From contig NZ_CP069004.1 of NCBI RefSeq assembly GCF_016801775.1, positions 3,733,567 to 3,797,566 of the forward strand: 64,000 bases of DNA, written 5' to 3'. The notes beneath the pieces are model-generated. The model was not told the DNA's origin and did no database searches. It worked only from the letters and a program-made list of their open reading frames with translations. Position 1 is the first letter of the stretch. Each line of letters opens with the position of its first letter. The translations under genes and the position numbers were made by a program. This document shows positions 45,574-54,845 of the stretch, one piece after another. This DNA is from Sulfitobacter mediterraneus. GTDB taxonomy: Bacteria > Pseudomonadota > Alphaproteobacteria > Rhodobacterales > Rhodobacteraceae.

Positions 45574-45619
45574 TGTTGATTTATCGTCATGCTGAGAGAG
45601 ACTCATCTGGCGGAACGAC

Positions 45620-48043
45620 ATGACACATCATCACGTAAAACATCTCATCATCGGCGGCGGCATCATCGGATGTTCCACCGCCTATCATCTGGCCAAGAAC
45701 GGCGAGACCGATATCGTCCTGCTGGAGAAGGCATCGCTGACCGAAGGGGCGACCTGGCATGCGGCGGGGTTGGTGGGGCAGTTGCGATCCTCGCGCAACA
45801 CCACGCGGATGCTCAAACGGTCCGTTGCGATGTACGATGCGCTTGAGGCGGAAACCGGCATGGCGTTTGACTGGAAAAAAGTCGGATCACTGAGGCTGGC
45901 GGCGACCAAGGAACGCCTGCTTGAGGCGCAACGCCTGACCACCATGGCCCGCAGTTTCGACCTGGAAATGTCGATGATCACCGCCGAAGAGGCAAAGGCG
46001 CTGTTCCCCTATATTGACGCAACCGGTTTGGAGGGTGCCGCCTATATCCCGTCGGACGGCCATGTGGACCCGGCCAGCCTGTGCCAGACCATCGCTGCCG
46101 CCGCCCGCAGAATGGGCGTGGATATCCGCCAGGGCGAAAAGGTCGAGGATTTCATCGTTGAAGAGGGCAAGATCTCCCAGGTCATCACCGATCAAGGGCG
46201 CTATAGCGCCGATACGGTGATCATGGCCGCAGGCATGTGGAGCCGGGAGCTGGGCGCAAAGCTTGGCATCAAGGTGCCGGCCTGCGCGGTTGAGCACCAG
46301 TATATCGTCACCGAACCCTTGCCGCAGCCCGAACTGGTGAAGGGCTTGCCAACCCTGCGTGATCCCGAAAGGTTGGTCTACTACAAACCGGACGCAGGCG
46401 GGCGGCTGGTCATTGGCGGTTATGAAGAAGGCACCTTGCCATTTGGTGACACCGGCATTCCCGGTGAATTTGTGCGCCAATTGTTGCCCGACAATCTGGA
46501 CCGGTTTGGACCGCTGGCCGAACTGGCCGCCGAGGTCACTCCGGTGCTCAACGAGGTGGGCATCCGGCAGGTGATCAACGGGCCGATCCCCTATTCGGCG
46601 GATGGTGATTTTGTCATGGGATGGGCACCGGGTTTCGACAATCTGATGATGGCGACCGGGTTCCTTTATGGCATTGCCGCAGGTGGTGGGGCAGGCGAGA
46701 TGATTGCGGAATGGATCATTGAAGGACGGCCATCATTGGATCTTTGGCCGCTGGACGTGCGCCGTTTTGGCCCGCATCACGGCAGCCGCGCTTTCATGTA
46801 TCCCCGCGCGGTGGAACATTACGCGCATCACTACAAAATGCGCTACCCCGGTCAGGAACATGAAACCGCCCGACGCCTGCGCCTGTCTCCACTCTATCAA
46901 ACGTTGAAAGACAAAGGTGCGGTGTATGGATCGAAAAACGGCTGGGAGCGGCCCTTGTGGTTTGCACCGGACGGGGTGGACCCCGTGGACCAGCTCGATT
47001 TTCTGAATCCCGGCTGGCAGCAGTTTTCCGAACAGGAACACAAGGCGGTGCGCGAAGGTGTGGCGCTGATAGATCAATCCAGCTTTGCCAAGTTCGAGAT
47101 GTTCGGCCCTTCCGCCTTGGACACGCTGCAGCATCTTGCAGCCTGTAACATGGACAAGCCGGAGGGCAGTGTCATCTATGCGCAGCTGTGTAACAAGGCG
47201 GGCGGGATCGAGGCGGATCTGACCATCACAAGGTTGGGCGCAGATCATTTCTATATCGTCACCGGGTCGGGCTTTGGCGTGCATGACGCCGATTGGATCC
47301 GCCGCCACATGCCCCAAGACGGCAGTTGTCATTTGATCGAAGTGACCTCGGCCCGCGCGGTGATCAATATCTGCGGTCCCAAATCGCGACAGGTGCTGCA
47401 ATCGATCTGCGAGGAAGACCTGTCAAACGCGGCTTTCCCCTTTGGCACGGCTCAAAACATCACCCTTGGCGCGGCACCGGTGCGGGCGGTACGTATCGGA
47501 TTTGTTGGCGAATTGGGCTGGGAATTGCATGTGCCGACCGAATTTGGCGCACATGTCTATGACCAACTGTGGCAGGCGGGACAGGGACAGGGCATCTGCA
47601 ATGTCGGTTACCGCGCGATCGACAGTCTGAGGCTGGAAAAGGGGTATCTCTACTGGTCGGGTGACATCTCCCCCGATTACACCCCCATTGAGGCGGGGCT
47701 CGGGTTCCGGGTGCACCTGAAATCAGGTGGAGATTTCATCGGCCGCGAGGTTTTGGCGCAGCAAAAGCAGGATGGGCCAAAGCGCCGGTTGTGTACCTTT
47801 GTGACGGAGGCCAGGCTGCCGCTTTATGGGGGGGAAACCATCATCCATAACGGGCAGACAGTCTCTCTAGCCACAGCGGCGGGGTTTGGGCATAGCGCCG
47901 GCAAAACCATCCTCTTTGGCTATCTGGACAAGGCGCTATGGGATGAGATCGATTTTGAGGTTGAGGTGTTTGGCCAGCGCCATCCCATCGCCAAGGTCGA
48001 GGGGCCGTTGTACGATCCGGAAAACACACGATTGAAATCCTAA
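45620..48043 (+). CDS. GcvT-fused FAD-dependent oxidoreductase (dimethylglycine/sarcosine dehydrogenase type), copy 1
   Basis: An 807-residue two-part enzyme. Residues about 5-375 form a DAO-type FAD domain (IIGGGIIGCSTAYHLAKNGE; TWHAAGLVGQLRSSR, where the His may hold FAD covalently as in dimethylglycine dehydrogenase). A linker domain follows, then the GcvT folate-binding barrel (about 430-690; FVGELGWELHVP, YRAIDSLRLEKGY) and GcvT C-terminal domain to the end. Such enzymes oxidise N-methyl groups and pass the carbon to tetrahydrofolate. It is followed 14 bases later by a choline-kinase-like gene, a pairing repeated at 54.8-58.2 kb. Confidence 0.92.
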   Translation: MTHHHVKHLIIGGGIIGCSTAYHLAKNGETDIVLLEKASLTEGATWHAAGLVGQLRSSRNTTRMLKRSVAMYDALEAETGMAFDWKKVGSLRLAATKERLLEAQRLTTMARSFDLEMSMITAEEAKALFPYIDATGLEGAAYIPSDGHVDPASLCQTIAAAARRMGVDIRQGEKVEDFIVEEGKISQVITDQGRYSADTVIMAAGMWSRELGAKLGIKVPACAVEHQYIVTEPLPQPELVKGLPTLRDPERLVYYKPDAGGRLVIGGYEEGTLPFGDTGIPGEFVRQLLPDNLDRFGPLAELAAEVTPVLNEVGIRQVINGPIPYSADGDFVMGWAPGFDNLMMATGFLYGIAAGGGAGEMIAEWIIEGRPSLDLWPLDVRRFGPHHGSRAFMYPRAVEHYAHHYKMRYPGQEHETARRLRLSPLYQTLKDKGAVYGSKNGWERPLWFAPDGVDPVDQLDFLNPGWQQFSEQEHKAVREGVALIDQSSFAKFEMFGPSALDTLQHLAACNMDKPEGSVIYAQLCNKAGGIEADLTITRLGADHFYIVTGSGFGVHDADWIRRHMPQDGSCHLIEVTSARAVINICGPKSRQVLQSICEEDLSNAAFPFGTAQNITLGAAPVRAVRIGFVGELGWELHVPTEFGAHVYDQLWQAGQGQGICNVGYRAIDSLRLEKGYLYWSGDISPDYTPIEAGLGFRVHLKSGGDFIGREVLAQQKQDGPKRRLCTFVTEARLPLYGGETIIHNGQTVSLATAAGFGHSAGKTILFGYLDKALWDEIDFEVEVFGQRHPIAKVEGPLYDPENTRLKS

Positions 48044-48057
48044 GGGGAGGGCAGGAC

Positions 48058-48987
48058 ATGACAGAACATGCAACGCGGGTGTTGGAGCAACTGAAGGTGC
48101 TGCCAGCCTATGCCGATTTGAGCGAAGAGAACTGCACCATCACGCGGCTCGGGGGGCTGACCAATCTGGTACACCGCGTCGATTGTGCGGCGGGCAGTGT
48201 GATCGTGCGTATCCCCGGTGATGGCACCGAAGAATATATCGACCGCGCAGTTGAGATCACCAACGCCCACGCGGCCCATGCCGCGGGGGTGTCACCAGAG
48301 GTGCTTTGGGCTGATGCGAAGACCGGCGTGATGATTTCAGTGGCCGTACCGGGCATCACCACCATGACGCCGCAGAATTTCAAAAACATTCCCGGCGCGG
48401 CAGAGCGGGCCGGAAAGGCGCTGGCCCAATTGCACACTTCGGGTGAGACCTTTGATTTCCGGTTTGAGCTGTTTGCGATGATCGACGACTACCTCAAAAT
48501 CCTGTCGACCAAGGATGTGGACCTGCCCGATGGCTATCACGATGTGGTCAAGGCGGCTGAACCGGTCAAGGCAGCGCTGGCCGCCCATCCTGCACCGCTC
48601 GCCCCCTGCCATTGTGATCCTTTGTCCGAGAATTTTCTCGATGACGGGACAAAGATGTGGATCGTGGATTGGGAATATTCGGGCATGAACGACCCGCTGT
48701 GGGATGTGGGGGATCTGTCCGTGGAGGCCGAGATGGACGCGGAGAGAGAGGCAGAGCTGCTGCAAGGCTATTTTGGCCGCGCGCCCACGGACGAGGAGAT
48801 GGGCCGTGTGGTGATCTACAAGGCGATGTGCGATCTGCTTTGGACCCTATGGGGATTGATCCAGCATGCGGATGGCAATGATGCCGAAGATTTCTGGGCC
48901 TATGCCACGGGCCGATTTGCACGCTGCCGCGCCTTGATGGACAACCCTGATTTCGACGCGCATGTGGCGGCGGTCGCGGCGCGCTGA
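48058..48987 (+). CDS. Choline kinase-like phosphotransferase, copy 1
   Basis: A 309-residue APH/choline-kinase-fold protein. It has LTNLVHRVDCAAGSVIVRIP (nucleotide-binding lobe), the Brenner-type catalytic motif HCDPLSENFL with the catalytic Asp, and MWIVDWEYSGMNDPLWD with the second metal-binding Asp. The Trp-Glu-Tyr context after the Asp is typical of choline/ethanolamine kinases. It likely phosphorylates an amino alcohol brought in by the ABC system. It shares an operon with GcvT copy 1 and abuts the convergent phosphatase gene with no gap. Confidence 0.9.
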   Translation: MTEHATRVLEQLKVLPAYADLSEENCTITRLGGLTNLVHRVDCAAGSVIVRIPGDGTEEYIDRAVEITNAHAAHAAGVSPEVLWADAKTGVMISVAVPGITTMTPQNFKNIPGAAERAGKALAQLHTSGETFDFRFELFAMIDDYLKILSTKDVDLPDGYHDVVKAAEPVKAALAAHPAPLAPCHCDPLSENFLDDGTKMWIVDWEYSGMNDPLWDVGDLSVEAEMDAEREAELLQGYFGRAPTDEEMGRVVIYKAMCDLLWTLWGLIQHADGNDAEDFWAYATGRFARCRALMDNPDFDAHVAAVAAR

Positions 48988-49746
48988 TCAGCCGGTGATC
49001 TGAGCCAGCAACGCCTGATGCAGCTCCGGCGTTGCCGCTGTCACCACCCGGCCGTCGGAACCAAGCGTCAGGGCCGCGCCCTCCCAATCTGTCATCACGC
49101 CGCCAGCGGCCTCGATCAGGCTGACCAAGGGCAGGTAATCATAAGGCTCCAGCCCAAAATCCACCACCGCATCAATGCGCCCGGCGGCGACCATGGCGTG
49201 GGGGTAACAATCATAGGCCATGCGGCGCGTGTGGCCGATCCGGCAAAGCCGCCTGAAAAGGGCAGGGTTATGGGAGAAAATACGCTCCGCCTCGTTGATA
49301 TAGACCATCGCCTGATCAAGCTGTTTGGTGGACCGGCAATGAATGGGCGTGCCATTGCATTCGGCTGTGCCGCCGCGCAGACCCACAAATGTCTCGCCAA
49401 GGGCGGGCATCTGGACCAGGCCCAATTGCGGCACGCCGCCCACCAGATGGCCGATCAACATGCCAAACAGCGGCGATCCGGTGATAAAAGATCGTGTTCC
49501 ATCAATGGGGTCGATGATCCAAGAGGGGCCATCCAATGATCCGGAGATCCCGTGTTCCTCGCCAAAGATAGCATGATCGGGAAACACCTTCGCCAGTTCC
49601 GCACGGATATAGCTTTCGGTCTCGCGATCAGCCACTGTCACCGGGCTGTCATCGGCCTTTTCGATGATGTCCAAAGGCGCACGGAAATACTTCATCGCCA
49701 CGGCGCTGGCCTCATGCGCGATGCGCACTGCTTCTGACTTGATCAT
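48988..49746 (-). CDS. Inositol monophosphatase-family phosphatase
   Basis: A 252-residue Mg-dependent phosphatase with the family's three metal-binding pieces: GEEHGISG (Glu), WIIDPIDGTRSFITG (Asp-x-Ile-Asp-Gly-Thr) and DAVVDFGLEPYDYLPLV in place of the usual WD-x-AA segment. GLEPYDYLP is typical of the histidinol-phosphatase-like branch of the family. It is encoded with the second deoR and faces the kinase gene. Substrate unknown; it may dephosphorylate a product of the kinase pathway. Confidence 0.88.
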   Translation of the reverse strand: MIKSEAVRIAHEASAVAMKYFRAPLDIIEKADDSPVTVADRETESYIRAELAKVFPDHAIFGEEHGISGSLDGPSWIIDPIDGTRSFITGSPLFGMLIGHLVGGVPQLGLVQMPALGETFVGLRGGTAECNGTPIHCRSTKQLDQAMVYINEAERIFSHNPALFRRLCRIGHTRRMAYDCYPHAMVAAGRIDAVVDFGLEPYDYLPLVSLIEAAGGVMTDWEGAALTLGSDGRVVTAATPELHQALLAQITG

Positions 49747-49756
49747 CGGGGGGTCC

Positions 49757-50548
49757 TTATGTTTGCGGCGTATGGATGGAAATACCCCATCCGGCGCAGG
49801 CTTTGCTCAGATCCTCGGGCGGACGCTGGTCCGTAGCGAGAATATCAACCAGTGTCGGATCACCGATCAGAATCGGGGCTTCCCGGCCAAACTTGCTGGA
49901 ATCAGCGGCCATGATCCGGGTGCCCGCACGCTGGAGAATCAGCCGTGAAAACTGCGCCTCTTCGAGATCAAACAGCGCGAATCCCTGTCCGGCGGTGATC
50001 CCGGCGGAGGACATAACGGCAAAGTCGGTGTTGAAGTTTGCCGCAAAATCCATCGCCGCATGGCCAAAGGCACCGCCGTCATGGCTGCGCAAACGTCCGC
50101 CCGCCATATAGACGCAATTGTCATTTCGCATCGCCAGTTTGGATGCCACATGAATGGAGTTCGTTACAACCGTCAGGCGATGACGCTCGCGCAAGGCATC
50201 GGCGATATGGGCCGTGGTGCTGCCGATATCGAGAAACAGAGACGCCCCGTCGGGGATAAGCTTGCATACAGATCGCGCAATGGCCTTTTTGGCGTCGATG
50301 TTCTCGCTAAAGCGTTGTTTGAACGTGCCTTCTTCTTGCTGTTCCTGGTCTTGATCCGCGACGTTCAAACGGACGCCGCCGTGCATCTTTTCGACCAAGC
50401 CGCCCTCAACCAGAGACCGCAAATTGCGGCGCACGGTTTCGCTGGTGACGTTCAACTCTGACGCGATGGCGCCCACCCGCAAGGATCCACCCGCACGGCG
50501 CAGCGCATCCATGATTTCCTGTTGGCGGTGATTGGCGAGCGGGTCCAT
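49757..50548 (-). CDS. DeoR-family transcriptional regulator (second copy)
   Basis: A 263-residue DeoR protein. The helix-turn-helix is LRVGAIASELNVTSETVRRN (residues about 20-39), followed by GLVEKMHGGV. The sensor domain has GASLFLDIGSTTAHIADAL and LTVVTNSIHVASKLAM. It is divergent from the ABC binding-protein gene and transcribed with the downstream phosphatase (10-base gap). It is related to the first DeoR protein in both domains, suggesting duplication within this locus. Confidence 0.9.
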   Translation of the reverse strand: MDPLANHRQQEIMDALRRAGGSLRVGAIASELNVTSETVRRNLRSLVEGGLVEKMHGGVRLNVADQDQEQQEEGTFKQRFSENIDAKKAIARSVCKLIPDGASLFLDIGSTTAHIADALRERHRLTVVTNSIHVASKLAMRNDNCVYMAGGRLRSHDGGAFGHAAMDFAANFNTDFAVMSSAGITAGQGFALFDLEEAQFSRLILQRAGTRIMAADSSKFGREAPILIGDPTLVDILATDQRPPEDLSKACAGWGISIHTPQT

Positions 50549-50640
50549 GACAGGGCATTTCTTCTAAGGGGACAGGTGGCTTTCATTTAGGCATATCACG
50601 CCACGTTAAGGCAAGTGAAACAACAAAAAACCTCAAAATC

Positions 50641-50675
50641 CAACATTTTTTGCCAGATAACCACATTTGTTGTTG
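50641..50675. promoter_or_regulatory. Candidate DeoR operator, site 2
   Basis: CAACATTTTTTG (50641-50652) is the exact reverse complement of the element at 45557-45568. CAACAAAAAA (50621-50630) and TTTGTTGTTG (50666-50675) are related half-sites close by. The region is A/T-rich and lies between deoR copy 2 and the ABC operon, 114 bases before the binding-protein ATG. Confidence 0.55.
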
Positions 50676-50765
50676 CTTTATGTGTTTTTTCAGGGAGATT
50701 AAGGGAAGCTCGTGATGCAGAGACAAAAACGCCGCACCGGGCGCAGACCAGCAAGGAGGCTGACG

Positions 50766-51707
50766 ATGACTACATCTAAACTGACGGCTGCGGGACTTGC
50801 TCTCGCGCTATCGACCGCGGGCGCATTTGCGGACGTTGAATCTTCTGACCCGATCAAATTGACCACCCATGACTGGACCGGCCAGATCATCACCACGACC
50901 CTGATGGGGGAGGTGCTGAAAAAGGCGGGCTATAATGTTGAATATGTGCAGGCCGATTACATCGCGCAATTTGCCGGATTGAAAACCGGCGATCTGCACG
51001 TGGCCATGGAAATCTGGGAAACCACCGGCAAAGAGGCCATGGACGAAGCGATTGGCACCGGCAACGTGGTCAGCGCAGGCCCAACCGGCATGAAGGCCAT
51101 CGAGGAATGGTGGTATCCGGCCTATATGGAAGAACGCTGCCCCGGCTTGCCCGATTGGGAAGCGTTGAACGATTGTGCCAGCGAATTTGCTACAGCCGAA
51201 ACCGCCCCGATGGGCCGGTATCTGGGCGGCCCCGTCACATGGGGCGGCTTTGATGAAGAGCGGATCGAAGCGCTTGAGATGGATTTCGAAGTGGTCCACG
51301 CGGGCACGGATGCCGCGCTATTTGCAGAGCTTGAGGCGGCCTATCAGCGGCAAGACCCGATTGTCCTGTGGATCTATTCCCCACATTGGGCACCGTCCAA
51401 ATATGACGGCAAATTCGTGGAATTCCCGCCCTATTCGGAAGAATGCTATGCGGACCCATCTGTTGGTATCAATCCAGATGCCGCCTATGACTGCGGCAAG
51501 CCGCGCGGCGAGATCTTCAAGGTGGCCTGGTCCGGCGTGGCCGACAAATGGCCCGGCGCATCCGAGGCGATCAATGATTTCCATATCACCAGTGATGAAA
51601 TGGGCGCCATGGTTGGCGCGGTCGATCTGGATGGCAAAACCGTTGACGCGGTTGTGGCCGAATGGATGGCCAACAACGAAAGCACCTGGCAGGGTTGGAT
51701 CAACTAA
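50766..51707 (+). CDS. Glycine betaine/choline-type ABC transporter substrate-binding protein
   Basis: A 313-residue periplasmic binding protein of the OpuAC/ProX family with a signal peptide (MTTSKLTAAGLALALSTAGA, cleaved at FA/D). The mature protein has LTTHDWTGQIITTTLMGEVL near its start and HVAMEIWETTGKEAMDEAI. The tryptophans in these places form the aromatic box for quaternary ammonium groups in this family. The start is ATG 50766 directly after AAGGAGG, not the in-frame upstream ATG at 50712. It is first in the operon with the ATPase, permease, kinase and GcvT genes. Confidence 0.9.
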   Translation: MTTSKLTAAGLALALSTAGAFADVESSDPIKLTTHDWTGQIITTTLMGEVLKKAGYNVEYVQADYIAQFAGLKTGDLHVAMEIWETTGKEAMDEAIGTGNVVSAGPTGMKAIEEWWYPAYMEERCPGLPDWEALNDCASEFATAETAPMGRYLGGPVTWGGFDEERIEALEMDFEVVHAGTDAALFAELEAAYQRQDPIVLWIYSPHWAPSKYDGKFVEFPPYSEECYADPSVGINPDAAYDCGKPRGEIFKVAWSGVADKWPGASEAINDFHITSDEMGAMVGAVDLDGKTVDAVVAEWMANNESTWQGWIN

Positions 51708-51722
51708 ACCCGCCTGAACTTC

Positions 51723-51749
51723 TCCGGGGCGGTGCCGCATCGCCCCGGA
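51723..51749 (+). terminator. Intercistronic hairpin after the ABC binding-protein gene
   Basis: TCCGGGGCG (51723-51731) pairs perfectly with CGCCCCGGA (51741-51749) over a 9-base loop, 16 bases after the stop and before the ATPase gene. Like the one after tctC, it would favour higher levels of the binding protein than of its partners. Confidence 0.55.
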
Positions 51750-51786
51750 CCAAACACCCCTTTCTCATGTCACAGGATCACGCCGG

Positions 51787-52815
51787 ATGTCGCGTAACGT
51801 TATGCTGGATTGCTCTAACGTCTGGAAGCTGTATGGCCCGCAGGCCGATGCCTTTCTGACCGCTCACAACGGGGCGCCAAGTGATGGCGATCTGGCCAAG
51901 GCCAAGATGATCGGCGCGGTGCGCGGCGTGGATGTGCAGATCGAAGACGGCGAGATTTTTGTGATCATGGGCCTGTCCGGCTCGGGCAAATCGACGCTGG
52001 TGCGTTGTTTGTCGCGATTGGTTGAACCGACCGCCGGGGCGATCAATTTTGAAGGTCAGGATTTGCTGACCATTTCCGAGGCGGATTTGATCGAGATACG
52101 TCGCAAGAAGATGGGCATGGTGTTTCAACATTTTGCCCTGTTGCCGCATCTGACAGTCTTGCAAAACGTAGCCTTTCCCTTGGATGTTCAGGGCGTTGAC
52201 CGCACCACCCGCGAGGCACGCGCGCATGAGATGATCGAAACCGTCGGTCTGAAAGGGCGCGAGGATTATTACCCGCGCCAGCTTTCTGGTGGCCAGCAAC
52301 AGCGTGTCGGGATCGCCCGATCCTTGGTGACTGAACCCGACCTTTGGTTTCTCGATGAGCCGTTTTCGGCGCTTGATCCCTTGATCCGCCGCGAGATGCA
52401 GGACGAGTTTTTGCGCCTGCAATCCATGCTGAAGAAAACCATCGTCTTTATCACCCACGACTTTGACGAGGCGATCCGCCTTGCCGACCGGATCGCGGTG
52501 ATGAAGGACGGGCGGATCGAACAGACCGCCACCCCTGAGGAATTGATGACCAACCCCGCCACGCCCTACGTGGCCGAGTTCACGCGCCACGTGAACCGTT
52601 CCAAGGTGGTCAAGTTACGCTCCATCGCGGTGCCGGTGGACCCGGATGCCACCTATGCCGGTGATCTCCCCGCCCGCATGACCGTGGCCGAAGCGATGGA
52701 GCAGATCGATGCCGCCGCGCACCCGTTCAAAGTGGTTGAGGCAGACGGCACGGTGATCGGCGCAGTGGATGCCCAAACCGCGATTTCCGTCATGATCGGG
52801 CGCAACGCCAAATGA
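51787..52815 (+). CDS. Glycine betaine-type ABC transporter ATPase (ProV/OpuAA family)
   Basis: A 342-residue ATPase with Walker A GLSGSGKSTLVR (about 60-71), signature LSGGQQQRVGIARSLV, Walker B DLWFLDEPFSALDP and switch His in VFITHDFDEAI. After the ABC domain a short CBS-like tail (about 285-342; MTVAEAMEQIDAAAHPFKVV) could sense ionic strength or nucleotide, as in OpuA/ProV. It overlaps the permease gene (ATGA at 52812). Confidence 0.93.
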   Translation: MSRNVMLDCSNVWKLYGPQADAFLTAHNGAPSDGDLAKAKMIGAVRGVDVQIEDGEIFVIMGLSGSGKSTLVRCLSRLVEPTAGAINFEGQDLLTISEADLIEIRRKKMGMVFQHFALLPHLTVLQNVAFPLDVQGVDRTTREARAHEMIETVGLKGREDYYPRQLSGGQQQRVGIARSLVTEPDLWFLDEPFSALDPLIRREMQDEFLRLQSMLKKTIVFITHDFDEAIRLADRIAVMKDGRIEQTATPEELMTNPATPYVAEFTRHVNRSKVVKLRSIAVPVDPDATYAGDLPARMTVAEAMEQIDAAAHPFKVVEADGTVIGAVDAQTAISVMIGRNAK

Positions 52816-54845
52816 CGGATCAAGTGGCAGATCATCCCCCTCTCAAGGGCGGCAAGGCGCGCTGGCTGACCGGTGGACGGCTGTTCTGGCTGATCCTCTT
52901 GGCGGTCACATGGGCCGCTTCAACCTGGTCCTTTGCGCTGTACAAGGCGCTGGATGCCCGTTGGATCGTACGCTTTCCCAAAGCCTACCAGATCTCCGTG
53001 GACGACTGGCTGTCGGATTTCACCAAATGGCTGGTGGAGGATCTGAGTTTCGGCTGGTTTACCTTTCGCGATGTCACGCGGTTCATCGCCAGCCTGATTG
53101 AAGCGCCCTATGATCTGGTGCGGTCGCTGCTACTGGATGGGTTTGCCAAAGGTCAGGGCCAGCAGGCGGTCGAGATTGTGCCCGCGCTGAGCTGGATCGC
53201 GATCATCTTTGTCTTTGTGGCATTGGCCAAATACGCCCGTGGCTGGAAGCTGGCCGCGCTGGTCGGCACCTGTTTTGCCTATCTCGCCATCTTTGGCCAA
53301 TGGGACAGCGCAATGGTCACGCTGGCATCGGTTCTCATCGCGGTGCCCATCGGGGCGGTGGGTGGTCTTTTGCTTGGCATTGCGGCCTATCGGTCCGCAC
53401 AGATGGAACGGCTGATGCGGCCGGTTCTGGATCTGATGCAAACAGTGCCGGTGTTTGCCTATCTGGTGCCGATCCTTGTTCTTTTCGGCTTTGGCCCGGT
53501 GGCGGCCCTGATTGCGACGGTGATCTATGCCATGCCGCCAATGGTCCGCAACACAACGGTGGCCTTGCAGTCTGTCCCAGAGCAATTGATCGAAGCGGGC
53601 AAGATGATGGGCTGCAAACGTCGCCAGTTGATGTGGAAGGTTATGGTGCCTGCGGCGCTGCCGTCGATCATGGTTGGCGTCAATCAGGTGATCATGCTGA
53701 CTCTGAACATGGTGATCATTGCCTCGATGATCGGGGCAGGGGGGCTGGGCTATGACGTGCTGACCTCGCTGCGCCGTCTGGACATTGGCGGCGGGGTTGA
53801 GGCCGGGTTTGCCATTGTGGTCATGGCCATCGCGCTGGACCGGCTCAGCCAGGCTTTTGCCGAACGCCAGTTGCGCCCGCAACCCGACCTGAGCCTGCCT
53901 TTGCCAAAGCGTTACCCTTGGGTGACGGCCACGATTGCGGTCATTGTCTGTGCCACGCTGGCCAGCCTGTTCATCCCGTTCTTTCGTGTCTACCCCGCCG
54001 AACAAGCGCTGACGACCGGCACGATCTGGGAAACCACGATTGCCTGGATCAATATCAATTTCTTTGATGCCATCGACGCGGTGAAAACCTTTTTGCTGAC
54101 CTGGCTGTTGTTGCCGGTGAAACAATTCTTTGGCGGCATTCCTTGGCCGGTTGGTGTTGTGGTGACAGGGCTGGCCGCAGGGCGTGCGGGCGGTTGGCGT
54201 CTGGGGCTTCTGGCGGCAGCGATGATGCTGTTCATTGCGGCGACAGGCCTGTGGAACAAGGCGATGATCACCATCTACCTGACCTCGGTTGCGGTGCTTC
54301 TGGCCAGCGTTATCGGCATTCCCTTGGGCATCTGGGCGGGCCAGAACGCGCGGGCCAACTCGGTCATCGGGGCGATCATCGACACCCTGCAAACCCTGCC
54401 CAGTTTTGTCTACCTGATCCCGGTGATCATGTTGTTCCGGGTCGGCGATTTTTCCGCGCTCATTGCCATTGTCCTATATGCGCTGGCCCCCGCCGTGCGC
54501 TACGCCGCCCATGGCATCCGCAGCATTGACCCCGAACTGATCGAGGCGGGCAAGGTTGCCGGCTGCACCAATTGGCAATTGCTGCGCCGGATCAAACTGC
54601 CACTGGCTGCGCCGTCGCTTTTGCTGGGGCTGAACCAGACCATCATGCTGGCCCTGTCAATGCTGGTGATTACCGCGCTCGTCGGCACCCGTGATCTGGG
54701 CCAGGAGGTCTATATCGCGCTGACCAAGGCCAATGTCGGCAAGGGGATCGTCGCAGGACTTGGCGTTGCCTTCCTTGCGATCATTGCAGACCGGGTGGTC
54801 AACGCGCTGGCGCGTCAATCACGCGAAAGGTTGGGATTGGAATGA
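52812..54845 (+). CDS. Fused double ABC permease (ProW type)
   Basis: A 677-residue membrane protein containing two ProW-like permease units in one chain. The EAA loops that contact the ATPase occur twice: EQLIEAGKMMGCKRRQLMWK (about 257-276) and PELIEAGKVAGCTNWQLLRR (about 575-594). Each is preceded by a FAYLVPILVLF/FVYLIPVIMLF helix. Ordinary ProW has about 280-350 residues and works as a dimer, so this fusion would make a pseudo-heterodimer. It overlaps the ATPase and kinase genes by four bases each. Confidence 0.92.
   Translation: MTDQVADHPPLKGGKARWLTGGRLFWLILLAVTWAASTWSFALYKALDARWIVRFPKAYQISVDDWLSDFTKWLVEDLSFGWFTFRDVTRFIASLIEAPYDLVRSLLLDGFAKGQGQQAVEIVPALSWIAIIFVFVALAKYARGWKLAALVGTCFAYLAIFGQWDSAMVTLASVLIAVPIGAVGGLLLGIAAYRSAQMERLMRPVLDLMQTVPVFAYLVPILVLFGFGPVAALIATVIYAMPPMVRNTTVALQSVPEQLIEAGKMMGCKRRQLMWKVMVPAALPSIMVGVNQVIMLTLNMVIIASMIGAGGLGYDVLTSLRRLDIGGGVEAGFAIVVMAIALDRLSQAFAERQLRPQPDLSLPLPKRYPWVTATIAVIVCATLASLFIPFFRVYPAEQALTTGTIWETTIAWININFFDAIDAVKTFLLTWLLLPVKQFFGGIPWPVGVVVTGLAAGRAGGWRLGLLAAAMMLFIAATGLWNKAMITIYLTSVAVLLASVIGIPLGIWAGQNARANSVIGAIIDTLQTLPSFVYLIPVIMLFRVGDFSALIAIVLYALAPAVRYAAHGIRSIDPELIEAGKVAGCTNWQLLRRIKLPLAAPSLLLGLNQTIMLALSMLVITALVGTRDLGQEVYIALTKANVGKGIVAGLGVAFLAIIADRVVNALARQSRERLGLE

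Noticed and set aside
53130..54392. 420-residue minus-strand frame inside the fused permease
   Set aside because: Same reason: antisense to a membrane protein, rich in His, Arg and Gln, without motifs.
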